A DNA stretch of 46,537 nucleotides from Verrucomicrobia bacterium UBA1629 (lineage in GTDB: Bacteria; Verrucomicrobiota; Kiritimatiellia; RFP12; UBA1067), in assembly GCA_002321305.1 (NCBI GenBank), contig DCMF01000006.1, positions 28,835 to 75,371 of the forward strand, written 5' to 3'. A model generated the notes under the pieces. That model did not search any database, had not been told where the DNA came from, and saw nothing but the letters and a program-made list of their open reading frames with translations. The number at the start of each line of letters is the position of its first letter. Position 1 is the first letter of the stretch. Below, piece after piece: positions 31,378 through 38,923 of the stretch. Position numbers and translations under genes: made by a program.

Positions 31378-31386
31378 TGCTATAAT
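31378..31386 (+). promoter_or_regulatory. Extended -10 promoter of fabH
   Basis: TGC-TATAAT (31378-31386) then ACTCGCC and ATG, 7 nt gap: predicted leaderless mRNA. Confidence 0.75.
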
Positions 31387-31393
31387 ACTCGCC

Positions 31394-32404
31394 ATGGGAA
31401 TCAGAATTCTTGGAACGGGGAGCTACCTGCCGCCGAAGGTGGTGACCAACGAGGACATCGCGGTGGCGCTCGACACGTCGGACGAGTGGATCTTCTCGCA
31501 CACGGGCATCCACGCGCGGCACGTCGCCGGCGAGGGCGAGACGACGTCCTCGATGGCGGCGAAGGCCGCGCGCGCGGCGCTGGCGGCGGCGAACGTGGCG
31601 CCGGAGGAGGTCGGCCTCATCGTACTCGCGACCTCGACGCCCGACTACAACACCTTCCCGTCGACGGCCTGCATCGTGCAGGGGCTTCTCGGCTGCGCGC
31701 ACGCGGGAGCCTATGACCTCCAGGCGGCGTGCGCGGGCTTCGTCTACGCGCTGGAGCAGGCGCGCGGCTGGCTCACCTGCAATCCGGGACAGAAGGCGCT
31801 CGTCATCGGCTCGGAGTGCCTGACGCGCATCGTGGACTGGACGGACCGCAGCTCGTGCATCCTCTTCGGCGACGGCGCCGGGGCGATCGTGCTGGCGGAG
31901 GACGCGGCGACGCCCGCGACGGCGACGACGATCCTGGGGGCGGACGGCTCGGGCCGCCACTTCATCCAGCGCACGGGCGGCACGATGACGTCCCTGCCGT
32001 TCGACCCGGTGACGGGCCTCCCGACCGCCACGCCGCACGTGCCGCGCGCCACGCTCTCGCTCATGGGCCACGAGGTCTTCGCGTTCGCCGTGAAGACGAT
32101 GTCGCGCGTGACGCAGGACCTCTGCGCGCGCAAGGGCGTCGAGACTTCCTCGCTGGACCGCGTCTTCGCGCACCAGGCGAACGGCCGCATCATCGAGGCG
32201 TGCGCGCGCCGCATGAAGCTGCCGCTGGAGAAGTTCTGGCTCAATCTCGCGGAGACGGCGAACACGTCCGCCGCGTCCATCCCGATCTCGCTCGACCAGG
32301 CCGTCCGCACGGGTGCGCTCACGGACGGCATGAACGTCGTCCTCGTCGGCTTCGGCGCGGGCCTCACCTACGCCGGGACGTACCTGACCTGGCCCAATCT
32401 CTGA
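31394..32404 (+). CDS. fabH: 3-oxoacyl-ACP synthase III
   Basis: 336 residues of the thiolase fold. It opens MGIRILGTGSYLPPKVVTNED with TSDEWIFSHTGIHARH, the FabH start. The triad is Cys113 (DLQAACAGF), His260 (FAHQANGRI) and Asn290 (TANTSAASIP), and it ends VVLVGFGAGLTYAG. It starts fatty acid chains by condensing acetyl-CoA (or another acyl-CoA) with malonyl-ACP. It heads a fabH-fabF-fabZ set. The ATG at 31394 is fixed by the promoter 7 nt upstream, although the frame is open from 31301. Confidence 0.96.
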   Translation: MGIRILGTGSYLPPKVVTNEDIAVALDTSDEWIFSHTGIHARHVAGEGETTSSMAAKAARAALAAANVAPEEVGLIVLATSTPDYNTFPSTACIVQGLLGCAHAGAYDLQAACAGFVYALEQARGWLTCNPGQKALVIGSECLTRIVDWTDRSSCILFGDGAGAIVLAEDAATPATATTILGADGSGRHFIQRTGGTMTSLPFDPVTGLPTATPHVPRATLSLMGHEVFAFAVKTMSRVTQDLCARKGVETSSLDRVFAHQANGRIIEACARRMKLPLEKFWLNLAETANTSAASIPISLDQAVRTGALTDGMNVVLVGFGAGLTYAGTYLTWPNL

Positions 32405-32441
32405 CAGGCTCCACATTTCACACACGAAAGGAATCCAGACC

Positions 32442-33725
32442 ATGAAGAAAGTGATGATCACCGGCATTGGCATGCTCTGCGCGAGCGGCAACGGCAAGGA
32501 CGCCGCCTGGGCCAGCATCAAGGCCGGCAAGCCCGGCATCGGCCGGATTACGAAGTTCGACGCGTCCCGCTGCACCTCGCAGGTCGCGGCCGAGGTGAAG
32601 GACTTCCACGCCTACGCGATTGACTCCGGCCTCATCGACAGGCGCGAGGCGCGCCACATGGCGCTCTTCTCGCAGTATGCGGTCGCGGCGGCCGTCGAGG
32701 CGTGGAAGGACGCCGGCTACACCGCCGAGGCGAAGCCCGACATGGAGCGCGTGGGCGTCCTGATCGGCAACGGCATCGGCGGGCTGGACGTGACGGGCGA
32801 GAACTACAAGGTCCTCTTCGACCGCGGGCCGGACCGCGTCTCGCCGCTCGCGATTCCGGAGCTGATCCCGAACGAGGCGGCGGGCAACATCGCGATCGCG
32901 CTTGGCGCGAAGGGTCCGGCGCAGGTCGTCGTCACGGCGTGCGCGTCCTCGACGGACGCCCTCGGCTTCGCGCTGGACATGATCCGCGCGGGGCGTGCGG
33001 ACGTCGTCGTCGCCGGCGGCACCGAGGCGGCGATCATCGAGTTCGCGATCGGCGGCTTCATGAAGATGAAGGCCCTCTCGACGCACTACAACGACGCGCC
33101 GGAGACGAGCTGCCGTCCGTTCACCAAGGGCCGCGACGGCTTCGTCATGGGCGAGGGCGCGGCGGTGCTGATCCTCGAAAGCGAGGAGCACGCGAAGGCG
33201 CGCGGCGCGAAGGTCTACGCCGAGCTCGCGGGCTACGGCGCGACGTGCGACGCCTACCACATCACGGCGCCGGACCCGTCCGGGGCCGGCGCGGTCAAGG
33301 CGATCGAGATCGCGCTGAAGGACGCGGGCGTGACCGACAAGACGACGGTCGACTACATCAACGCGCACGGCACCTCGACGCACCTCAACGACCAGATGGA
33401 GACGAAGGCGTTCAAGACGATCTTCGGCGAGGAGGGCGCGAAGAAGATCAACGTGTCCTCGACGAAGTCGATGCACGGCCATCTCCTCGGCGCGACGGGC
33501 GCGCTGGAGGCGGCGATCACGGCGCTCGCGATCAAGGAGGGCTTCGTGCCGCCGACGATCAACTACGACGAGCCCGACCTCGACGTCGACACGGCGAAGG
33601 GCGAGACCCCGCTCGACCTCAACTACACGCCGAACAAGGGCGTCGCGCGCGACATCCGCGTCGCGCTCTCGACGTCGCTCGGCTTCGGCGGGCACAACGG
33701 CGTCCTGGTGCTGAAGAAGGCGTAA
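32442..33725 (+). CDS. fabF: 3-oxoacyl-ACP synthase II
   Basis: 427 residues. KAS II signature with nucleophile Cys167 (VVTACASSTDALGFALDM), His309 (NAHGTSTHLND) and His347 with Lys342 (STKSMHGHLLGATGAL). It elongates acyl-ACP chains with malonyl-ACP. GAAAGGAATCC (32422-32432) is the ribosome site. It lies between fabH and fabZ. Sequence such as TTRSLGFGGHN-like STSLGFGGHNGVLVL closes the C-terminus as expected for FabF. Confidence 0.97.
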   Translation: MKKVMITGIGMLCASGNGKDAAWASIKAGKPGIGRITKFDASRCTSQVAAEVKDFHAYAIDSGLIDRREARHMALFSQYAVAAAVEAWKDAGYTAEAKPDMERVGVLIGNGIGGLDVTGENYKVLFDRGPDRVSPLAIPELIPNEAAGNIAIALGAKGPAQVVVTACASSTDALGFALDMIRAGRADVVVAGGTEAAIIEFAIGGFMKMKALSTHYNDAPETSCRPFTKGRDGFVMGEGAAVLILESEEHAKARGAKVYAELAGYGATCDAYHITAPDPSGAGAVKAIEIALKDAGVTDKTTVDYINAHGTSTHLNDQMETKAFKTIFGEEGAKKINVSSTKSMHGHLLGATGALEAAITALAIKEGFVPPTINYDEPDLDVDTAKGETPLDLNYTPNKGVARDIRVALSTSLGFGGHNGVLVLKKA

Positions 33726-33727
33726 GG

Positions 33728-33775
33728 GAATAATCGAATTGGCGAATAATCGAATTGCCGAATCGTCGAATCGGC
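33728..33775. repeat. Three 16-bp tandem repeats upstream of fabZ
   Basis: GAATAATCGAATTGGC (33728-33743), GAATAATCGAATTGCC (33744-33759) and GAATCGTCGAATCGGC (33760-33775). The array starts 3 nt after the fabF stop and is AT-richer than its surroundings. Confidence 0.85.
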
Positions 33776-33807
33776 ACGTTCATGAAGCTGTTAGCCTTGG
33801 AGTGATT

Positions 33808-34287
33808 ATGGAACTTCCGCAGTTCAAAGAGGTCTACAACCAGAGCGGCGAGTCGCTGCTGCCGCACCGTCCGCCGTTTCTCTTCGTCGACCGCCTGCTG
33901 TCGGCGGACGAGACGGGCGGCATCGGCGAGTACACGTTCACGCGCGAGAAGAACGACTTCTTCAAGGGTCACTTCCCCAACTACCCCGTCGTGCCCGGCG
34001 TCGTCCTCATCGAGGCGATGGCGCAGGTCGCGGGCGCGGTGGTCGTCGCGCGCGGCGTCCTCGGCGCGGACGCGACGTTCCTCCTCGCGGCCGTTTCCGA
34101 CGCGCGCTTCCGCCATCCGTTCCGTCCGGGCGACCGTCTCGTGACGGTCGTCGAGACCGTGCGCGCGAAGAAGCCGCTCGGCATCTTCAGGTTCAAGGGC
34201 TACCTGAACGGCGAGCCGGACGCGAAGGGGCTGCCGGCGGTCGAGTGTTCCGTCAAGTGCATGATGGGCGACGGGGGGCACAAGTGA
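33808..34287 (+). CDS. fabZ: 3-hydroxyacyl-ACP dehydratase
   Basis: 159 residues, hot-dog fold. LLPHRPPFLFVDRLL is the FabZ N-terminal motif; GHFPNYPVVPGVVLIEAMAQ contains catalytic His55 and Glu69. It dehydrates 3-hydroxyacyl-ACP. The ATG at 33808 has TTGGAG (33797-33802) upstream and homology begins there. The longer frame from 33739 would translate the 16-bp repeats. Its stop overlaps the GTG start of hisD (GTGA). Confidence 0.95.
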   Translation: MELPQFKEVYNQSGESLLPHRPPFLFVDRLLSADETGGIGEYTFTREKNDFFKGHFPNYPVVPGVVLIEAMAQVAGAVVVARGVLGADATFLLAAVSDARFRHPFRPGDRLVTVVETVRAKKPLGIFRFKGYLNGEPDAKGLPAVECSVKCMMGDGGHK

Positions 34288-35564
34288 TTCGGATCCTTCC
34301 GGCGGGCGACCGGCGGATCGCGGCGTTCAACGCGCGTCCGGCGTTTCCCGAAGAGGCCGAGAAGGCCGCCGCCGCCGCGCTGGCCGACATCCGCGCGCGC
34401 GGCGACCGCGCCGTCCTGGATCTCGTCGCGAAGTTCGAGGGCTTCAGGGCGCGTTCGGCGAAAGACCTGCGCGTCGATCTCGCGAAGGTCTCCGAGAAGG
34501 GGATTGACGCGAAGCTCGTGCGGGCCGTGAAGGACGCGCACCGTCGCGTCCTCGCGTTCTCGAAGGCGTCCCTCCGCCGGCCGTGGTCGATGAAGACGCC
34601 GCGCGGCGGTTCGGCCGGCGAGTTCTTCTCGCCGATGGACCGCGTGGGCGTCTACGTGCCGGGCGGCACGGCGCCGCTCGCCTCGACGGCCGTCATGACG
34701 GTCACGCTCGCGAAGGCGGCGGGCGTGAAGGAGATCGTCGCCTGCACGCCGGCGGGGAAGGACGGCCAGGTGAACCCCGTCCTCCTCTTCGCGCTCAAGC
34801 TCGCGGGCGCGACCGAAGTCTACCGCGTCGGCGGCATCCAGGCGATCGGCCTCATGGCGTTCGGCACGAGGACGTGCCGCAAGGTGCAGAAGATCGCCGG
34901 GCCGGGCAATGCTTTCGTCACGGCGGCGAAGCGGCAGGTCTACGGCTACGTCGCGATCGACCAGGTCGCCGGGCCGAGCGAGATCGCCGTGCTGACGGAC
35001 GGCTCGGTCGACCGGCGGTGGATCGCGGCCGACCTCCTCTCGCAGGCCGAGCACGGCTCCGGCTACGAGAAGTCGCTCTGCGTCTGCACGTCCGCCGCGT
35101 TCGCCGAGGAGATCCGCGCGGAGGTCCTCGCGCAGGCGAAGACGCTCTCTCGCCGTGCGCTCGTCGAGCGCGTCATCGACCGGGACGGCATCCTCATCGT
35201 CGTCGCGAAGGACGTCGCGGAGGGGCTGGCGGTCGTGAACGGCTTCGCGCCGGAGCATTTCGAGATCATGACGAAGGACGCGCTGAAGGTCATGAAGGGC
35301 GTGCGTTCGGCCGGCGCGGTGTTCGCGGGCGCGTGGACGCCCGAGTCGGCGGGCGACTTCGTCGCGGGTCCGTCGCACGTGCTGCCGACGGGCGGCGCGG
35401 CGAACATGTTCAGCGGCCTCACGCCGGACGACTTCCGCCGCCGCCACAGCTTCGTCGCCTTCACCGAGGCCGACCTCGCCCAGACGAAGGCCACCATCGA
35501 GGCGTTCGCCGCCGTCGAGGGGCTGGACGGGCACGGCCGCGCCGCGACCATCCGCTTCGGCTGA
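34284..35564 (+). CDS. hisD: Histidinol dehydrogenase
   Basis: 426 residues from GTG 34284, which overlaps the fabZ stop as GTGA. It contains DRVGVYVPGGTAPLASTAVM, RVGGIQAIGLMAFGT, KIAGPGNAFVTAAKRQV, DQVAGPSEIAVLTD, the zinc-site region DLLSQAEHG and the C-terminal DFVAGPSHVLPTGGAAN. It oxidises L-histidinol to histidine in two NAD-dependent steps. No other his gene lies nearby, and its coupling to fabZ is unusual. An ATG at 34245 inside fabZ is an alternative but adds non-homologous residues. Confidence 0.95.
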   Translation: MIRILPAGDRRIAAFNARPAFPEEAEKAAAAALADIRARGDRAVLDLVAKFEGFRARSAKDLRVDLAKVSEKGIDAKLVRAVKDAHRRVLAFSKASLRRPWSMKTPRGGSAGEFFSPMDRVGVYVPGGTAPLASTAVMTVTLAKAAGVKEIVACTPAGKDGQVNPVLLFALKLAGATEVYRVGGIQAIGLMAFGTRTCRKVQKIAGPGNAFVTAAKRQVYGYVAIDQVAGPSEIAVLTDGSVDRRWIAADLLSQAEHGSGYEKSLCVCTSAAFAEEIRAEVLAQAKTLSRRALVERVIDRDGILIVVAKDVAEGLAVVNGFAPEHFEIMTKDALKVMKGVRSAGAVFAGAWTPESAGDFVAGPSHVLPTGGAANMFSGLTPDDFRRRHSFVAFTEADLAQTKATIEAFAAVEGLDGHGRAATIRFG

Positions 35565-35630
35565 GCGCGGCGCTCGCCGACGATCCGACACAATGCATTC
35601 AGCATCCGCTCAACATCCCAAGCGCTTCCC

Positions 35631-36863
35631 ATGAAATTCAAGCAAGCAATCGTCTGGACGCTCGCGCTCGCCGTCGGCGCGGGACTCGGCTGTCTCAACC
35701 ACGGCGCGCTCAACGCCTTCATGGACTTCGTCGCCTCCGCCTACACGCGGTGCTTCCAGTTCGTCGCCGTGCCGACCGTCGCGCTCGCGATCCTGACGGC
35801 GATGGCCTCGCTCGGCGAGGGGAAGAACATGGGCCGCGTCTTCGCGAAGACGCTCTCGCTCACGGTCTTCACGTCGTTCCTCGCCGCGCTCGTCGGCCTC
35901 GGCCTCTACCTCGTCGTCCAGCCCGGCGCGCTCTCGCCGGACGCGCTCGCGTCCGTCTCCGAGGCCGCGAAGGGCACGGTCGCCAAGATGGCCGAGACGC
36001 CCGACACCGTGTACGGGCACATCCTCAACGCGATTCCCAACAACCTCGTCGGGCCGTTCCTGACGGGCAACGTGCTGCCGATCGTCCTCATCTCCGCCGG
36101 GCTCGGCATCGCCATCGCGATCCTCGGCAAGACAAGCGAGAACGTGCGGACGCTCCATCGCGCGCTCTGCGGGCTTCAGGAGGTCTTCTTCGGGCTCATC
36201 CGGGGCCTCATCTGGGCGCTTCCGGCCGGCATCGTCGCGTTTGCCGCGCAGCTCGCCGCGCAGATGTCGGCGGGCGTCGTCGTCGACTCGATCGGCAAGT
36301 ACGTGCTGGTCGTCCTCGGCGGCAACCTCATCCAGTTCTTCGTCGTGCTGCCGCTCGTCTGCTGCCTGCGCGGCGTGAACGGCTACAAGGTCATGCGCCA
36401 GATGACGCCGGCCCTGCTGATGGCGCTCTTCACGAAGAGCTCGGCGGCGACACTGCCCGTCACGGTCGCGACTGCCGAGCGGAACATGAAGGCGAAGCCG
36501 TGGGTCGCGCGCTTCATCCTGCCCTTGTGCTGCACGATCAACATGAACGGGTGCGCGGCGTTCATCCTCGTGACGTCGCTCTTCGTCATGCAGAACTCGC
36601 CCGACTGCGGCATCGCCCTGACGCTGCCGACGATGCTCGTCTGGTGCCTCGTCGCCGTCATCTGCGCGATCGGCAACGCGGGCGTTCCGATGGGCTGCTA
36701 CTTCCTCACGCTCTCGCTGATGGCCGGCGTCGGCGGCAACCTCATGATCCTCGGCGTGATCCTGCCGATCTACACGATCATCGACATGATCGAGACGGCG
36801 GAGAACGTGTGGTCGGACTGCTGCATCTGCGCGATCGTCGACAAGTCGACGTCCGAGGCGTGA
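35631..36863 (+). CDS. Dicarboxylate/amino acid:cation symporter (DAACS family)
   Basis: 410 residues with about eight membrane helices plus re-entrant loops. KSSAATLPVTVATAERNMKA corresponds to the serine-rich HP1 motif (SSxATLPVT), and CCTINMNGCAAFILVTSLFV to the substrate/cation motif NMDGT, here NMNGC. GVPMGCYFLTLSLMAGVGGN matches HP2. It would take up C4-dicarboxylates or acidic/neutral amino acids with Na+ or H+. The change from NMDGT to NMNGC may alter the substrate. It is 66 nt after hisD with no clear promoter or strong ribosome site. Confidence 0.88.
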   Translation: MKFKQAIVWTLALAVGAGLGCLNHGALNAFMDFVASAYTRCFQFVAVPTVALAILTAMASLGEGKNMGRVFAKTLSLTVFTSFLAALVGLGLYLVVQPGALSPDALASVSEAAKGTVAKMAETPDTVYGHILNAIPNNLVGPFLTGNVLPIVLISAGLGIAIAILGKTSENVRTLHRALCGLQEVFFGLIRGLIWALPAGIVAFAAQLAAQMSAGVVVDSIGKYVLVVLGGNLIQFFVVLPLVCCLRGVNGYKVMRQMTPALLMALFTKSSAATLPVTVATAERNMKAKPWVARFILPLCCTINMNGCAAFILVTSLFVMQNSPDCGIALTLPTMLVWCLVAVICAIGNAGVPMGCYFLTLSLMAGVGGNLMILGVILPIYTIIDMIETAENVWSDCCICAIVDKSTSEA

Positions 36864-36872
36864 GCCGATTTA

Positions 36873-36881
36873 TGGTATAAT
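36873..36881 (+). promoter_or_regulatory. Extended -10 promoter of tRNA-Gln
   Basis: TGG-TATAAT (36873-36881), 15 nt before the mature tRNA 5' end, so the precursor leader would be about 8-9 nt. Confidence 0.75.
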
Positions 36882-36896
36882 ATGCCGCAACGAAGC

Positions 36897-36970
36897 TGTC
36901 CCGTGGTGTAGTGGCCGCACAGGGGTTTTTGATACCCTTAGTCCTGGTTCGAACCCAGGCGGGACAACCA
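36897..36970 (+). tRNA. tRNA-Gln (anticodon TTG)
   Basis: Acceptor TGTCCCG pairs with CGGGACA (with U1:A72, as usual for tRNA-Gln), then D arm GTG/CAC. The anticodon stem is GGGGT/ACCCT with loop TTTTGAT, giving anticodon TTG (UUG). The T arm is CCTGG-TTCGAAC-CCAGG, followed by discriminator A and an encoded CCA (36968-36970). 74 nt in total. The cognate synthetase glnS is in the same window. Confidence 0.95.
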
Positions 36971-37027
36971 GCCGGCAGGGCCTTCGCGCGCGCGGGCGTC
37001 CCCCACTTGCGAAAGATGGGCCAAAAT

Positions 37028-37036
37028 TGGTATAAT
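37028..37036 (+). promoter_or_regulatory. Extended -10 promoter of pcnB
   Basis: TGG-TATAAT (37028-37036) followed by ACGCCCTCA and ATG (9 nt gap). TTGCGA 18 nt upstream is a possible -35. Confidence 0.75.
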
Positions 37037-37045
37037 ACGCCCTCA

Positions 37046-38281
37046 ATGTTTGGCTTCCTGAAACGAAAGAGTAAAGGTCCTGTCGTCTACAAGCGACAGG
37101 AACACTGCATTTCGCGCAAGAACATCGACCCGGACGCGCTGAAAGTCCTCTATCGCCTCTCCGACGCGGGCTACACGGCCTACCTCGTGGGCGGCGGCGT
37201 GCGCGACCTCCTGCTGGGGCGCGAGCCGAAGGACTTTGACGTCGGGACGTCCGCCAAGCCGAACCAGGTGCGGCGGGTGTTCAGCAACTGCTTCCTGATC
37301 GGCCGCCGCTTCCGCCTCGCGCACATCCGCTTCGGCACGAAGGTGATCGAGACGGCGACGTTCCGCCAGAACTCCCAGACGGTCGGCGAGATCATCGAGC
37401 ACGCGGCGGAGGGCCCGCAGGAGGACAACACCTTCGGGACGCCGGAGACGGACGCCTACCGCCGCGACTTCACGGTGAACGGCCTCTTCTACGACATCCG
37501 CGACTTCTCGGTCATCGACTGGGTCGGCGGCATGAAGGATCTGGAGAAGAAGGTCATCCGCGCGATCGGCGACCCCGCGATCCGCTTCCAGGAAGACCCG
37601 GTGCGCATGATGCGCGCCATCAAGTTCTCGTCGCGCCTCGGCTTCACGATCGAGCGGAAGACGGCGGCGGCGATGCGGAAGTACCACCGCTGCATCCTGA
37701 CGGCGGCCATCCCGCGCGTCTGCGAGGAGGTGTTCCGCCTCTTTCCCTACGGCCACAGCGAGGAGGCGTTCCGCCAGCTGTACGGGTACGGCCTTCTCGG
37801 CGACCTCGTGCCGGAGCTTGCGGCGTTCATCGACCGCGACGGCGGCGCGAAGTCGAGGACGTTCCAGTACCTGAAGGGGCTGGACGGCTACGAGCGGATG
37901 ATGGCGAAGAAGGGCTTCGAGGTCTCGAACGCCCTGCGCGCCGCGATCCTGATGACGGCGTTTTTCCGGGCGGAGAAGAAGGACGGCGCGAGCCGCCGGA
38001 TCATGGAGTACCTGACGAAGCCGCTCGCGACGCCGAAGGCCACGTTCTTCACGGGCGTCGTGCTGATGGAGTCGCTGCGCCGCCTGTCCCAGCCGCCGTC
38101 GCGCGGCAAGCAGCGGTTCATCTACAACCGCGACTTCCTCGATGCGCTCGACTACGCGCGCATCGTCGCGCGCGTCGAGGGGCGGAGCGAGAAGGTTTTG
38201 AACGAATGGGCCGATCTCTACGAGGAGAAACGCCCCTACGAAGAAGACGAAGAACCTGAAGAGAAAGGAACGAACGAATGA
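37046..38281 (+). CDS. pcnB: Poly(A) polymerase I-like nucleotidyltransferase
   Basis: 411 residues of the class II CCA-adding/poly(A) polymerase family. YLVGGGVRDLLLGREPKDFDVGT is the catalytic head, with DFD as the metal-binding acidic pair. RRDFTVNGLFYD and FQEDPVRMMRAIKFSSRLGF follow. The PcnB-specific N-terminus (ISRKNIDPDALKVLYRLSDAGY) and basic/acidic C-terminus favour poly(A) polymerase over CCA enzyme. It would add 3' A tails that promote RNA decay, or act on tRNA if no separate CCA enzyme exists. The start is set by the promoter 9 nt upstream. It overlaps the next gene by ATGA. Confidence 0.9.
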   Translation: MFGFLKRKSKGPVVYKRQEHCISRKNIDPDALKVLYRLSDAGYTAYLVGGGVRDLLLGREPKDFDVGTSAKPNQVRRVFSNCFLIGRRFRLAHIRFGTKVIETATFRQNSQTVGEIIEHAAEGPQEDNTFGTPETDAYRRDFTVNGLFYDIRDFSVIDWVGGMKDLEKKVIRAIGDPAIRFQEDPVRMMRAIKFSSRLGFTIERKTAAAMRKYHRCILTAAIPRVCEEVFRLFPYGHSEEAFRQLYGYGLLGDLVPELAAFIDRDGGAKSRTFQYLKGLDGYERMMAKKGFEVSNALRAAILMTAFFRAEKKDGASRRIMEYLTKPLATPKATFFTGVVLMESLRRLSQPPSRGKQRFIYNRDFLDALDYARIVARVEGRSEKVLNEWADLYEEKRPYEEDEEPEEKGTNE

Positions 38282-38907
38282 ATCTCAAGAAGAATCCCGA
38301 ACTCATCCCGCTGGTCGAATGGTGGGAGAAGGACGGCAAGTCGACCGTCATCTGGCTGCTCGTCGCGGCGGTCGCCGTGGGCGGCTGGTACGGGTGGAAG
38401 AACCACCGCGCGGCGATGAAGGCGGCGGCGTCCGACGCGGCCGTCAACGCCTACACGACCGAGGAGATCGAGGAGGCCGTCTCGAAGTTCTCCGGCACGG
38501 CGACGGCGGGCGCGCTGAAGCTGCGCCTCGCGAAGAACTACTTCGACAACGGTCGCTACGAGGAGGCCCTGTCGCAGTACGAGGCGCTTGAAGGCAAGGC
38601 CCCGGACGGCTTTGCGGACGTGCCGGCCGTCGGCAAGGCGCAGTGCCTTGAGGCCCTGAAGAGGTTCCCGGAGGCGCTGGCCGCGTTCGACGCGTTCGTG
38701 CAGGCGAGTCCGAAGGGCTACCTGACGCTCACGGCCCAGCTCGGCGCCGTGCGGTGCCTCGCGCAGGAGGGCAAGAAGGACGAGGCCCTGAAGCGTCTCG
38801 CGGCGCTGAAGGACGCGAACAGGGACGACGAGATCGCCACGGCGCGCATCGACGCGACCGAGACGCTCGTGACGCGGTTCGAGCTGCCGCAGGCGGCTGC
38901 GAAGTAA
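38278..38907 (+). CDS. Membrane-anchored TPR protein (YfgM-like)
   Basis: 209 residues: short cytoplasmic N-terminus (LKKNPELIPLVEWWEKDGKS), one membrane helix (TVIWLLVAAVAVGGWYGW, about residues 22-39), then periplasmic TPR-like helices (LRLAKNYFDNGRYEEALSQY; LEALKRFPEALAAFDAFVQA; CLAQEGKKDEALKRLAALKD). This layout matches the YfgM/TPR_21 family, which assists envelope protein folding at SecYEG. ATGA overlap with pcnB shows translational coupling. It lies 16 nt before gatB. Confidence 0.82.
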   Translation: MNLKKNPELIPLVEWWEKDGKSTVIWLLVAAVAVGGWYGWKNHRAAMKAAASDAAVNAYTTEEIEEAVSKFSGTATAGALKLRLAKNYFDNGRYEEALSQYEALEGKAPDGFADVPAVGKAQCLEALKRFPEALAAFDAFVQASPKGYLTLTAQLGAVRCLAQEGKKDEALKRLAALKDANRDDEIATARIDATETLVTRFELPQAAAK

Positions 38908-38923
38908 AGGCGGCGCGGGCCCT

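Noticed and set aside
31156..31716. Frame of 186 residues overlapping fabH
   Set aside because: It reads through the repeat region and out of frame into fabH; no start signal or homology.
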